A stretch of 64,000 nt of DNA from DATIKM01 sp035477595. Its GTDB lineage: Bacteria; Armatimonadota; Chthonomonadetes; Chthonomonadales; CAJBBX01. The notes below the pieces were generated by a model that saw only the letters and a program-made list of their open reading frames with translations, did not search any database and was not told where the DNA came from. Shown in pieces: positions 24,503-33,090 of the stretch; position 1 is the first letter of the stretch; the number at the start of each line of letters is the position of its first letter. The stretch lies in assembly GCA_035477595.1 (NCBI GenBank), contig DATIKM010000046.1, forward strand, positions 1 through 64,000, given 5' to 3'. The position numbers were made by a program, and so were the translations under genes.

Positions 24503-24997
24503 GTGACCCGACGCCCAATGCCGCGGGCGGGCAATGCGACTAAGGCCGCATCCGCATACCGCCGACGGTGGCGCCTCCCGCTCCTCGATAGCTTCTGGCG
24601 CGGCAGGTTCGCAGTGGGTGGCGCATGCGCAGTCTTACCAGTGCGACCTTCCAGTGGCAGATCGCGGCGGGAGATCCTCGTGCTGGACGCCCTGCGGGCT
24701 GCGCCCGGGACGTGGGTGATCTGCTACTGGAGGTACAGGTCGGGCCGCAAGGTATATTGCGTGCTATCCGGCGCTGCGGGCGAGGCGGAACTCGAGGTGA
24801 GGCACGCGCGCTACGTTGCCGCCGACCTGCACGCCTTTCGCGAGCCCTTCCAGCGAGGGCGCAACTGGCTGGTCCGCCCCCCACGGGATGGAGCCCTGGC
24901 GGAGGGCTTGGGGGATCTCATCATGGATGTGGCCGACGCCGCAGGCGTGCTCACGCATCGTGCCAGCGCGACAAGCAGAGGGAGCTTCAAGCCATGA
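24503..24997 (+). CDS. Hypothetical protein coupled to the deacetylase
   Basis: An open frame of up to 164 codons whose TGA overlaps the ATG of the next gene (ATGA), which supports translation. The convincing part begins near ILVLDALRAAPGTWVICYWR and continues LEVRHARYVAADLHAFREPF and GLGDLIMDVADAAGVLTHRA. The N-terminal 55 residues look less protein-like, so the true start may be a GTG near 24679 preceded by GGGAG. No family recognised. A small cytoplasmic protein. Confidence 0.45.
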   Translation: MTRRPMPRAGNATKAASAYRRRWRLPLLDSFWRGRFAVGGACAVLPVRPSSGRSRREILVLDALRAAPGTWVICYWRYRSGRKVYCVLSGAAGEAELEVRHARYVAADLHAFREPFQRGRNWLVRPPRDGALAEGLGDLIMDVADAAGVLTHRASATSRGSFKP

Positions 24998-26376
24998 CAG
25001 AGAGCAACAGTCGCCTGACCGCCTCGCTCTGCTTCGACGTGGAGGACATCGTCGCGCCGGAGGCCGACGACGCCGCGCTCTGGATGGCCGAGGAGCTGCG
25101 CGCCCACGGGCTCCGGGGCTCCTTCTTCGTGATGGGGGAGCTCGCACGGCGATGGGAGCGGCGCGGCCGTCGCGACGTCATCGAGGCGGTCCGGCGCCAC
25201 GCCGTGGGCTACCACTCCACCTGGCACTCGGTCCGGCCCACCACCACCGAGACCCTTCTCGACCTCGACTTCGCCGCCGGGATCGAGGCCATGCGAGCGC
25301 GGGACGGCGCCGGATGGGCCGAGACCGAGCGCATCCTCGGCGTTCCGCTCCTCGGTTGGGGGCGGACCGGCAACTCCTGGGGGCCCTCGGTGCACGGCCT
25401 GATGGCTGAGGTCGGGCGTGCCTACGTCTACAGCCCAGTTGAGGCCGCGGGCGCCGACGTCTGGTGGTACGGCGGAAGCCTGAGCTTCGCGGGTGCGCTC
25501 GCCGGCGGGTTCGATGAGGACCTTCGCGACGACGACGCCTTCGAGCGCCGACTTGCCGAGACCGACCGGGTACTCCGTGCCGTCCACGCCGAACGCGATC
25601 CCGGGCAACGCTGGGTCTGCTTCTTCGTGTGCCACCCAACCCGCGCCGTGCACGACGCCTTCTGGGACGCGGTGAACTTCGCGCGCGGCGCCTGCCCGCC
25701 CGAGCCGGAGTGGCGCCCGGCGCCCGCGCTCCGGCCCGACCTGCTTCCGGTGGTGAAGCGCAACTTCGCGCGGCTCTGTGCGTGGGTACGGGAGCACCCT
25801 CTGCTCGACGCGGTTGGCTGGGACGAGGCGATCCGCCGATTCAGCGGGCAGCGCGCGCTCGTCACGCGGGAGGAGGCCCTCGCGATAGCCAAACGCGTTG
25901 CGCGGGAGCGGCGACTGACGTGGGGCGACGGGCTGAGCGCGGCGGAGACGCTGCTCCTCCTGGCGGAGGCGGTCCTGAGCGGCGATGGGCCTTTCGCCCG
26001 ACGGGACGTCCGTGGCCCGCTCCGCGCGCCGCCCCGCTGGAGCGGCGGGCGCCTCCCGCAGGAGGCGCTGCGGCAGGCGGCAGGCGCCCTCCTCGCCACG
26101 CGGCCCGGCGCCTGCCTGCCGGAGGCCGTTCAGACGCAGGTCGGCGTCGTCGGCATCGGCACGCTGCTCGTGGCGTTCGGGGACCACCTGTGCGACGACC
26201 CCGCACCGGAGGGCGTCGTCGGGGAGCCCTGGCCCACGGAGGCAGAGGCGATCGGCGCGGCGGTGGAGCGCGCCATCCCGGAGTGGATCGTGCACCCCAC
26301 CGACTTCGACCTGACGAACCTGATCGAGCAGACGCGCCTGCAGTGCTGGACGCTGAAGCCCGCGCTGGGGGAGTGA
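24994..26376 (+). CDS. Polysaccharide deacetylase-like protein with extra C-terminal domain
   Basis: A 460-residue protein starting MTESNSRLTASLCFDVEDI, with GAGGGAG upstream. FDVED supplies the Asp of the NodB-type metal site, GSFFVMGELARR is the usual second strand, and YHSTWHSVRP the His pair. The NodB-like half spans roughly residues 1-275, with no signal peptide. From about residue 290 an extra region begins VTREEALAIAKRVARERRLT and continues AAETLLLLAEAVL and WIVHPTDFDLTNLIEQ; it is helical-looking and not part of the usual family. It might bind a glycan or a cell-wall polymer, but this is a guess. It converges on the pseudouridine synthase with an 8-nt gap. Confidence 0.78.
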   Translation: MTESNSRLTASLCFDVEDIVAPEADDAALWMAEELRAHGLRGSFFVMGELARRWERRGRRDVIEAVRRHAVGYHSTWHSVRPTTTETLLDLDFAAGIEAMRARDGAGWAETERILGVPLLGWGRTGNSWGPSVHGLMAEVGRAYVYSPVEAAGADVWWYGGSLSFAGALAGGFDEDLRDDDAFERRLAETDRVLRAVHAERDPGQRWVCFFVCHPTRAVHDAFWDAVNFARGACPPEPEWRPAPALRPDLLPVVKRNFARLCAWVREHPLLDAVGWDEAIRRFSGQRALVTREEALAIAKRVARERRLTWGDGLSAAETLLLLAEAVLSGDGPFARRDVRGPLRAPPRWSGGRLPQEALRQAAGALLATRPGACLPEAVQTQVGVVGIGTLLVAFGDHLCDDPAPEGVVGEPWPTEAEAIGAAVERAIPEWIVHPTDFDLTNLIEQTRLQCWTLKPALGE

Positions 26377-26384
26377 CCGCGCCG

Positions 26385-27347
26385 TTACGCTCCCCGCGCG
26401 TCGGCCAGCGCGCGCAGCGCGTGCAGAAGCGCGGTCATCGCCGCGGGGAGCGGGGCCTCGAAACGGAGCCGCTCGCCGGTGCGCGGATGGTCGAACGCCA
26501 GCTCCCGCGCGTGGAGCGCCTGCCCGCCGAGGGCCTCCGCCGCCTCCGCCGCGCGCGCTGCCGGGCCGCCGCGGCGCGCGCCCGGGAAGCGCCGCTCTCC
26601 GCCATAGAGCGGGTCACCCACCACCGGGTGCCCTATGTGCGCGCAGTGCACCCGAATCTGGTGCGTGCGGCCCGTGCGCAGCCGCGCCTCCAACAGCGCG
26701 CATGGGCCCAGCCGCTCCAGAACGCGCAGCTCCGTGAACGCCTGCCGCCCGCGGCCGGCCTGCGTCACAACCGCCATCTTCTTCCGGTCCGAAGGGTTCC
26801 GGCCGATCGGCGCCTCCACCAGCGCTTCCTCGAAGCGCGGCTGGCCCCAGACAGCCGCGACGTAGACGCGGCGCGCCGTCCGCTCCTGGATTTGCCGCTG
26901 CAGGCTGGTAAGGGCGGCGTCGCTCTTGGCCACCACGATCAGCCCGGTGGTATCCTTGTCCAGCCGATGTACGATGCCAGGCCGCACCTCGCCGCCGATG
27001 CCAGCCAGGTCACTGGCGTGCGCCAGCGCCGCATTGGCCAACGTACCGGACGGGTTGCCGGGCGCCGGGTGGACCACCATGCCGCGCGGCTTGTCGACCA
27101 CGAGCACGTCGGCGTCCTCGTAGACCACGCTGAGGGTGATGGGCTCCGGCTCGAGGCGCGCCTCGACGGGCTCCGGCACGGACGCCTCGACGATCTCGCC
27201 GGTCCGCAGGCGACGGCTTGGGCGTGCCGGGGTGCCATCAACCGTTGCCGCGCCCGCCTCCAGCAGGCGGCGGGCCTCCGTGCGCGACACGCCCAGGCAG
27301 CGCGCGACGAAGAGGTCGGCGCGCTCCTGGTCGCTCTCCTGCGGCAC
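26385..27347 (-). CDS. rluD: RluA/RluD-family 23S rRNA or tRNA pseudouridine synthase
   Basis: A 320-residue enzyme. An N-terminal S4-type RNA-binding segment (ADLFVARCLGVSRTEARRLLE) leads into the catalytic domain with HRLDKDTTGLIVVAKSD, where Asp is the catalytic residue. LRTGRTHQIRVHCAHIGHPVVGD is the second family motif. It converts specific uridines in structured RNA to pseudouridine; RluD, RluC and RluA cannot be fully separated by eye, but the S4 domain and motif fit the RluD branch. The GTG start at 27347 is chosen because it immediately precedes the S4 domain. Upstream codons run into the divergent metY promoter. An Ala/Arg-rich insert (PGARRGGPAARAAEAAEALG) lies near the C-terminus. 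Confidence 0.9.
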   Translation of the reverse strand: MPQESDQERADLFVARCLGVSRTEARRLLEAGAATVDGTPARPSRRLRTGEIVEASVPEPVEARLEPEPITLSVVYEDADVLVVDKPRGMVVHPAPGNPSGTLANAALAHASDLAGIGGEVRPGIVHRLDKDTTGLIVVAKSDAALTSLQRQIQERTARRVYVAAVWGQPRFEEALVEAPIGRNPSDRKKMAVVTQAGRGRQAFTELRVLERLGPCALLEARLRTGRTHQIRVHCAHIGHPVVGDPLYGGERRFPGARRGGPAARAAEAAEALGGQALHARELAFDHPRTGERLRFEAPLPAAMTALLHALRALADARGA

Positions 27348-27386
27348 GTTCCACCGTCCCGCCGCAGCGCTGTCGTCCGGCCGTCC

Positions 27387-27416
27387 TTGACGCAAAGTTG
27401 AGTTATCCGATATACT
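27387..27416 (+). promoter_or_regulatory. Sigma70-type promoter of metY
   Basis: TTGACG (27387-27392) and TATACT (27411-27416) with an 18-nt spacer, in locally AT-richer DNA. The leader to ATG 27461 is only about 40 nt and contains AGGAGGA, so there is no room for a SAM riboswitch. Confidence 0.75.
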
Positions 27417-27460
27417 AACTAAGCCACACGATTCCGCAGGGCGATCAGGAGGACAGCCCC

Positions 27461-28759
27461 ATGCCGCTCGACGAAGCGAGCCTCGCGCTCGAGACCTTGG
27501 CAGTGCACGGCGGGCAAGCGCCCGACCCGACCACCACGGCACGCGCCGTGCCGATCTACCAGACCACGTCCTACTGCTTCCGCGACACCCAGCACGCAGC
27601 GGACCTCTTCGCCCTGAAGGAGCTGGGGTTCATCTACACGCGCATCATGAACCCGACCCAGGAGGTCTTCGAGAAGCGAGTCGCCCTGCTTGAGGGCGGC
27701 GTAGGCGCGCTCGCCGCCTCCTCCGGCCAGGCCGCCCAGACCATGGCGATCCTCAACATCGTTCATGCGGGCGACGAGGTGGTCTCCGCGAGCTCGCTCT
27801 ACGGCGGCACCTACAACCAGTTCCACTACACGTTCCCCAAGATGGGGATCGACGTGAAGTTCGTGGACCCGTCCGACCCGGCCAACTTCGCGCGCGCCAT
27901 CGGGCCGCGCACCCGACTGCTGTACGCCGAGACCCTCGGAAACCCCAAGCTGGACATGCTCGACATCGAGGCGGTGGCAGCCGTGGCGCACGACGCGGGC
28001 CTCCCGCTGATGATCGACAACACGATGCCCTCGCCCGCGCTGGTGAACCCGCTGCGCTGGGGCGCCGACATCGTCACCCATTCGGCCACCAAGTTCATCG
28101 GTGGGCATGGCACCAGCATCGGCGGCGTGATCGTGGACGGCGGCACGTTCGACTGGGGCAACGGCAGGTTCCCGCAGTTCACTGAACCGGACCCGTCCTA
28201 CCACGGCCTGGTGCTGCTCGACCTACCGGAGCCGCTCCGTTCGATGGCCTACGTCCTGAAGGCGCGCCTGCAGATGCTGCGCGATATCGGCGCCGCGGTC
28301 TCGCCCTTCAACGCCTTCCTCTTCCTGCAGGGCCTGGAGACCCTGCACCTACGCATGGAGCGGCACAGCGATAACGCCCTCGCCGTCGCCCGATGGCTGA
28401 AGGACCACCCGAAGGTGGCGTGGGTGAACTACCCCGGCCTGCCCGAGCATCCGACGCACGCGCTCGCCGCCAAGTACCACCGCGGCGGCAGGTTCGGCGC
28501 CATTCTAGGCTTCGGGGTGAAGGGCGGAGCGGAAGCGGGACAGCGCTTCATCGACAGCCTCCAGCTCTTCTCGCACCTGGCCAATATCGGCGACGCCAAG
28601 TCGCTGGCCATCCACCCGGCCTCCACGACCCACCAGCAGCTTACCGAGGCGGAGCAGCTCGCTGCCGGGGTCACGCCGGACTTCATCCGGCTGAGCGTCG
28701 GCATCGAGGCGCTCGACGATCTGCTCAAGGATCTGGATCAGGCGCTCTCCGCCGCATAG
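27461..28759 (+). CDS. metY: O-acetylhomoserine sulfhydrylase
   Basis: A 432-residue PLP enzyme of the Cys/Met metabolism family. Characteristic segments are SLALETLAVHGGQ at the start, AVPIYQTTSYCF, ALEGGVGALAASSGQAAQT-type cofactor contacts, and HSATKFIGGHGTSIGG carrying the PLP lysine. The length and the LHLRMERHSDNALAVARWL, then SLAIHPASTTHQQL, segments match O-acetylhomoserine aminocarboxypropyltransferase better than cystathionine synthase. It makes homocysteine from O-acetylhomoserine and sulfide, using the product of the convergent metX gene. AGGAGGA lies 9 nt before the ATG. Confidence 0.95.
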   Translation: MPLDEASLALETLAVHGGQAPDPTTTARAVPIYQTTSYCFRDTQHAADLFALKELGFIYTRIMNPTQEVFEKRVALLEGGVGALAASSGQAAQTMAILNIVHAGDEVVSASSLYGGTYNQFHYTFPKMGIDVKFVDPSDPANFARAIGPRTRLLYAETLGNPKLDMLDIEAVAAVAHDAGLPLMIDNTMPSPALVNPLRWGADIVTHSATKFIGGHGTSIGGVIVDGGTFDWGNGRFPQFTEPDPSYHGLVLLDLPEPLRSMAYVLKARLQMLRDIGAAVSPFNAFLFLQGLETLHLRMERHSDNALAVARWLKDHPKVAWVNYPGLPEHPTHALAAKYHRGGRFGAILGFGVKGGAEAGQRFIDSLQLFSHLANIGDAKSLAIHPASTTHQQLTEAEQLAAGVTPDFIRLSVGIEALDDLLKDLDQALSAA

Positions 28760-28782
28760 GCGGCTCCGCGCAGCGAGACCGC

Positions 28783-28818
28783 GCGCCCCCGCCCGGCCGT
28801 GCCAGCGGGCGGGGGCGC
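28783..28818. terminator. Bidirectional hairpin between metY and metX
   Basis: GCGCCCCCGCCCG (28783-28795) pairs perfectly with CGGGCGGGGGCGC (28806-28818) over 13 bp around a 10-nt loop. It lies between convergent genes and is symmetrical. No T-run is present. Confidence 0.7.
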
Positions 28819-28862
28819 ATCCGTCTCGGCCTCCCGCAACGTGTGGCCGAAGTGGCCCGGCG

Positions 28863-30029
28863 TCAGGCGGCGGGTGCGCCCACGCGCTCCAGGAACCCAC
28901 GCAGCGGCTCGATCATCTTCTCCTGCTCCACCAGGAAGGCGTCGTGGCCATACTCGGAGTCCATCTCCCAATAGGCGGAGTCGATGCCGAGCGCGGTGAG
29001 CCGCCGGTGCATCTCCTGGATGTGGTGCGGATAGAAGAGGATGTCGCTGCGGATGCCGATGAGTAGGACACGCGCTCGGATCCGCTCGTAGGCGGCCCCA
29101 AGCGAGCCGTGGCCGCGGCTGATGTCGTGCAGGTCGATGGCCCTGCTGATGTAGAGGTAGGAGTTCGCGTCGAACCGGCGCACGAGCTTCTCGCCCTCGT
29201 CGTGCAGGTAGCGCTCCACGTCGAAGCGGGCGTGGAGGTCGTGCTCGATGGACGACTTCTCCATGGCTGGTTTGCGGGCGAACATGCTCTGCATAATCGG
29301 GTCGGAGAGGTAGGTGATGGTGCCGATCATGCGGGCGAGCGCCAGCCCGTCGCGCGGCCCGGCCTCGCCGTAGTAAGCCCCCTTCTTCCACCCGGGGTCG
29401 AGCATGATGGCGCGGCGCATGCACTCATTGAACGCGATGATCTGGGCAGTGCTGCGCGCGCAGGACGCGATGGGGCAGGTGGCCTCCACCATGTCCGGGT
29501 ACGTGACGGCCCAGTCGAGCGCCTGCATCCCGCCCATCGAGCCGCCGACGACCAGGTGGACCCGTTGCACTCCCAGATGGCGCAGCAGACGGCGCTGCAC
29601 GCGCACCATGTCGCGCACCGTGACGATGGGGAAGCTCAGGCCGTAGGGCTTCCCGGTGCGGGGATCGATGGAGGAGGGGCCCGTGGAGCCACGGCACCCG
29701 CCCAGCACGTTCGGCGCGACCACGAAGAGGTGATCCGTGTCCAGCACCTTGCCCGGGCCGATGAGCGGGTCCCAGTATCCGGCGTACTTGCTGTCGGGCT
29801 GATAGCGGCCCGCAGCGTGGGAGCTGCCGGTGAGGCCGTGGACCACCAGGACGCAGTTCGTGCCTGACGCGTTCAGTTCGCCGTAGGTCTCGTAGCAGAC
29901 GTCAACGCGCGGGAGGGCCTGGCCGTTCTCGAGGACGAAGGGCTCCTCTTGCGACGCGAAGGACCACATCTTCCGCTCAACGATGCCGACGGAGTTCTGT
30001 GCGCTGGTGGAGAGGATCGCCTCGGCCAT
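28863..30029 (-). CDS. metX: Homoserine O-acetyltransferase
   Basis: A 388-residue alpha/beta hydrolase-fold enzyme. NCVLVVHGLTGSSHAAG provides the oxyanion region, VVGGSMGGMQALDWA contains the nucleophile Ser, and the Asp (LLIGIRSDILFYP) and His (SEYGHDAFLVE) complete the triad. DSKYAGYWDPLIGPGK and APNVLGGCRGSTGPSS are family hallmarks. It transfers an acyl group from acyl-CoA to homoserine, giving the substrate of MetY. The chemistry (acetyl or succinyl) is not certain from sequence, but the pairing with an O-acetylhomoserine sulfhydrylase supports acetyl. It begins one base after the stop of the NIL-domain gene, so the two are cotranscribed. Confidence 0.95.
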   Translation of the reverse strand: MAEAILSTSAQNSVGIVERKMWSFASQEEPFVLENGQALPRVDVCYETYGELNASGTNCVLVVHGLTGSSHAAGRYQPDSKYAGYWDPLIGPGKVLDTDHLFVVAPNVLGGCRGSTGPSSIDPRTGKPYGLSFPIVTVRDMVRVQRRLLRHLGVQRVHLVVGGSMGGMQALDWAVTYPDMVEATCPIASCARSTAQIIAFNECMRRAIMLDPGWKKGAYYGEAGPRDGLALARMIGTITYLSDPIMQSMFARKPAMEKSSIEHDLHARFDVERYLHDEGEKLVRRFDANSYLYISRAIDLHDISRGHGSLGAAYERIRARVLLIGIRSDILFYPHHIQEMHRRLTALGIDSAYWEMDSEYGHDAFLVEQEKMIEPLRGFLERVGAPAA

Positions 30030-30030
30030 G

Positions 30031-30297
30031 CTAGAGCGCCCACTCCTGTGTGCCGTCGAAGCCGATCGTGCTCAGTTCGATGCCGATCTCACCGAGCCAG
30101 GCGATGCCTCGCTCGAGCGCCTCCTTCTCGCCGGTCAGCTCGAGGTAGATGAAGCCGCCGTCGGTCGGGCTGAAGTCGGCGGCGCGAACGTTGGGCACAA
30201 GGCCGAACCGGGTGACGAGCTGATAGAGCACCGGCTCGCGGACCCGCTCGGCCGGGTAGTTAAGCTGCACGCGGATGGTGTCGGTCTCGCTGGGCAT
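30031..30297 (-). CDS. Stand-alone NIL domain protein
   Basis: An 88-residue protein consisting of one NIL domain (TIRVQLNYPAERVREPVLYQ; LVTRFGLVPNVRAADFS; GGFIYLELTGEKEALERGIAWL). NIL domains are ferredoxin-fold modules usually found at the C-terminus of the methionine ABC ATPase MetN, where they bind methionine, and as small proteins linked to sulfur amino acid synthesis. Here it is directly upstream of metX in one transcript, so it may sense methionine or assist homocysteine formation. AAGGAG lies 8 nt before the ATG. Nothing else is fused to it. Confidence 0.85.
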   Translation of the reverse strand: MPSETDTIRVQLNYPAERVREPVLYQLVTRFGLVPNVRAADFSPTDGGFIYLELTGEKEALERGIAWLGEIGIELSTIGFDGTQEWAL

Positions 30298-30357
30298 GGC
30301 GGCGCTCCTTGCGGGTCGCGGCGCATCACGGCAGGGGCGGGGCGGACTGGCTCTCAG

Positions 30358-30387
30358 TTGACTCTGCCTTCGCAGCGCCTCTATAAT
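30358..30387 (+). promoter_or_regulatory. Promoter of tRNA-Pro
   Basis: TTGACT (30358-30363) and TATAAT (30382-30387), 18 nt apart, lie 12 nt before the tRNA, an ideal position for a tRNA promoter. Confidence 0.82.
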
Positions 30388-30399
30388 ACCGGTTGCGAT

Positions 30400-30473
30400 C
30401 GGGGTGTAGCGCAGCCAGGTAGCGCTCTCGCTTTGGGAGCGAGCGGTCGCCGGTTCGAATCCGGCCACCCCGA
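30400..30473 (+). tRNA. tRNA-Pro (anticodon TGG)
   Basis: A 74-nt cloverleaf. Acceptor CGGGGTG pairs with CACCCCG and A73 follows. The anticodon stem CTCGC/GCGAG holds loop TTTGGGA with TGG at 30434-30436. The T-arm contains CCGGTTCGAATCCGG. The 3' CCA is not encoded. It reads CCN proline codons. Confidence 0.97.
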
Positions 30474-30518
30474 CGCCTCTCCTCTACGCCGCTCGCGCGC
30501 CCGCAACCTGGAGCCGCC

Positions 30519-32918
30519 ATGCCCCGCAATGCCCTGCCGCTCGCCGCCGCCTTGCTGGCGCTGTCCATCGCCGCCGCCGATGCTGCCCCGCCCACGAGAG
30601 GAACGCCCATGCGGCTGTGGTACCGGCAGCCCGCCCGCGACTGGAACGAGGCGCTGCCCATCGGTAACGGGCGCCTCGGCGCCATGGTCTTTGGGACCGT
30701 CCCGGAGGAGCGCCTTCAGCTCAACGAGGACACGCTCTGGTCGGGCGTGCCCCACGACTACACGGTCGAGGGCGCCTCGGCCCACCTGCCCGAGGTGCGG
30801 CGGCTCCTCTATGCCGGCCGCGAGGGCGAAGCCACAGCACTGGCTGACCGGCAGATGCTTGGCAGCCCGCGGTTCCAGCAGGCCTATCAGCCGCTCGGCG
30901 ACCTTCGCATCGCCTTCCCAGACCACGCGGGGCCTACCGGCTACGTTCGCGAGCTGGACATCGCCCAGGGCCTCGCCCGTGTGCGCTACGAATCCGGCGG
31001 CGTGCTCCATTCCCGGACCGCCCTCTCGTCGGCGCCCGACCAGGTGCTGGCCGTCCGCCTCGAGAGTGCGCGCGCAGGCGGGCTGAGCTTCGACGCCTCC
31101 CTCTCCTCCCCGCACCGGAACGCAATCCGGCCCGAAGGAGCGGCCACCATCGAGATGGCGGGCCAGTGGGTGGGCGACGGCGAGACACGCGGCCTCCAGG
31201 CAGGCGTGAGAGGCGAGGGCATCCGCTTCACGACGGTGCTTCGCGCGGTGCTGGAGGGTGGCGGCTCGGTGACGAGCGAGGGGAACGTTCTGCGCGTGCG
31301 CGGCGCGACCCGTGCGACGCTCTTGCTGGCGGCGGCAACCAGCTTCCGCAACTTCCGCGACATCTCGGGTGAGCCGGGACCCGTCGCCCGCGCGCGGGTG
31401 TCGTCGGCCGCACGCCGCACGTGGGCAAGCCTGCTCGCACGCCACACAGCGGACGTGGGCCGGCTGATGGGCCGGGTGGCCCTCGACCTCGGCGGGCATG
31501 ACGCCGACCAGCGTTCGACCGACGAGCGACTTGCGGCGGTCCGCGCAGGCGGCAGCGACCGGGCCCTCTGCGCGCTCCTCTTCCAGTTCGGACGCTACCT
31601 CCTTGTCTCGAGCAGCCGTCCCGGAACGCAGCCCGCCAACCTCCAAGGCATCTGGAACCAGTACATGGTCCCGCCATGGGGCAGCAAGTGGACCGTCAAC
31701 ATCAATACGCAGATGAACTACTGGCCCGCCGAGTCCACCAACCTGGCGGAGAGCCATACGCCCCTCTTCGACCTGCTGGACGATCTCGCGGTGACCGGCG
31801 CTCGAACCGCGCGCGCGTTCTACGACGCCCGCGGTTGGGTAGTGCACCACAACGCCGACCTGTGGCGGGGGACGGCGCCGGTCGACGGCGTGTGGGGCGT
31901 ATGGCCGATGGGCGCGGCCTGGCTCTCGCGGCACCCGTGGGAGGCCTATCTCTTCTCAGGCGACCGGGAGTTCCTGCGCCGGCGCGCCTGGCCGCTCATG
32001 AAGGGCGCGGCGCGGTTCGTGCTGGACTTCCTCACCGAGGCGCCCCCCGGCACCCCTGTGGCAGGCCGGCTGGTCACTACCCCGTCGCACTCGCCTGAGA
32101 ACTCCTTCCGTAAGCCGGACGGATCCGTCTCGATGTTCACCTACGCGGCGACGATGGACCTGTTCATTGTGCGCGACCTGCTGAGCAACTGCCTGGCGGC
32201 GATCGACGCGCTGCCGACGGCGGAGCGGCGGGCCGAGGCGCCCCTTCGCGCCGAGATCGAGCGGGCGCTCGAGCGGCTGGCGCCGGTGCAGATCAGCCCG
32301 CGCGATGGCCGGCTGCAGGAGTGGATAGAGGACTACGACGAGCCGGAGCCGGGCCATCGGCACATGTCGCACCTCTACGGGTTGCACCCGGCTGCGCAGA
32401 TCACCGTGCGCGGCACGCCGGAGCTGGCGGCGGCGGCGCGCAGGAGTCTCGATCGCCGGCTGGCGCACGGGGGCGGCGGCACCGGCTGGAGCCGGTCGTG
32501 GCTGGTCAACTTCTTCGCGCGGCTCGAGGACGGCACGGAGGCGCACCGGCACCTGGAGCTCGTGTTGCGGCACTCCACGCTGCCGAACCTGTTCGGCACC
32601 CACCCGCCCTTCCAGATCGACGGCAACTTCGGCACGACAGCGGGCGTGGCGGAGATGCTGCTCCAGAGCCACGCTGGCGAAGTGCACCTATTGCCGGCTC
32701 TGCCTCCCGCGTGGGCGGATGGCAGCGTCAGGGGCCTGCGGGCGCGCGGCGGCTTCGAGGTGGACATCGAGTGGCGTGCCGGCAGGCTGGTCTCCGCGAC
32801 GGTACGCGCGCGGCCGGGCGTCGGCGCGTGTCGGGTCCGGTGGGGCGACCGCGTGGTGGAGGTCCGGCCGCAGCGAGGCCGCCCGGCGCGGCTGACGGCG
32901 GCGAGCTTCGCGCGCTGA
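30519..32918 (+). CDS. GH95 family alpha-L-fucosidase-like enzyme (second copy)
   Basis: A 799-residue exported enzyme, signal MPRNALPLAAALLALSIAAADA. Family landmarks are LPIGNGRLGAMVFG, LQLNEDTLWSG, NINTQMNYWPAESTNL (paired catalytic Asn), LQEWIEDYDEPEPGHRHMSHL (general acid Glu) and FQIDGNFGTTAGVAEMLLQS (Asp). The N-terminal part is closer to canonical GH95 than the copy at 21961-24393, lacking that copy's insert. It begins 45 nt after tRNA-Pro with no separate promoter seen, so readthrough from the tRNA promoter is possible. It would cleave alpha-1,2-fucosyl or galactosyl residues outside the cytoplasm. Confidence 0.93.
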   Translation: MPRNALPLAAALLALSIAAADAAPPTRGTPMRLWYRQPARDWNEALPIGNGRLGAMVFGTVPEERLQLNEDTLWSGVPHDYTVEGASAHLPEVRRLLYAGREGEATALADRQMLGSPRFQQAYQPLGDLRIAFPDHAGPTGYVRELDIAQGLARVRYESGGVLHSRTALSSAPDQVLAVRLESARAGGLSFDASLSSPHRNAIRPEGAATIEMAGQWVGDGETRGLQAGVRGEGIRFTTVLRAVLEGGGSVTSEGNVLRVRGATRATLLLAAATSFRNFRDISGEPGPVARARVSSAARRTWASLLARHTADVGRLMGRVALDLGGHDADQRSTDERLAAVRAGGSDRALCALLFQFGRYLLVSSSRPGTQPANLQGIWNQYMVPPWGSKWTVNINTQMNYWPAESTNLAESHTPLFDLLDDLAVTGARTARAFYDARGWVVHHNADLWRGTAPVDGVWGVWPMGAAWLSRHPWEAYLFSGDREFLRRRAWPLMKGAARFVLDFLTEAPPGTPVAGRLVTTPSHSPENSFRKPDGSVSMFTYAATMDLFIVRDLLSNCLAAIDALPTAERRAEAPLRAEIERALERLAPVQISPRDGRLQEWIEDYDEPEPGHRHMSHLYGLHPAAQITVRGTPELAAAARRSLDRRLAHGGGGTGWSRSWLVNFFARLEDGTEAHRHLELVLRHSTLPNLFGTHPPFQIDGNFGTTAGVAEMLLQSHAGEVHLLPALPPAWADGSVRGLRARGGFEVDIEWRAGRLVSATVRARPGVGACRVRWGDRVVEVRPQRGRPARLTAASFAR

Positions 32919-33090
32919 ACTGCGCGGCCCGGAGGGGGTGAGCACCTGAGGCGACCGGGTGGCCGCCTTCCGCGCGGCAGCCCGGCAGTGCGCGCCCGGG
33001 GAGCACGTCCTGCCCACGCAGTATAGTGGCGCGCGCATCGAGCGGGCCTCCGCCAGCCGCTCCCGAACCTGCATGTGAGAGGAGCCTGTT

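Noticed and set aside
24625..26376. Longer deacetylase start
   Set aside because: The upstream codons lack family similarity. ATG 24994 has a good ribosome site and begins the NodB-like sequence.
27417..27460. SAM riboswitch or S-box before metY
   Set aside because: The leader is only about 40 nt and holds just the ribosome site.
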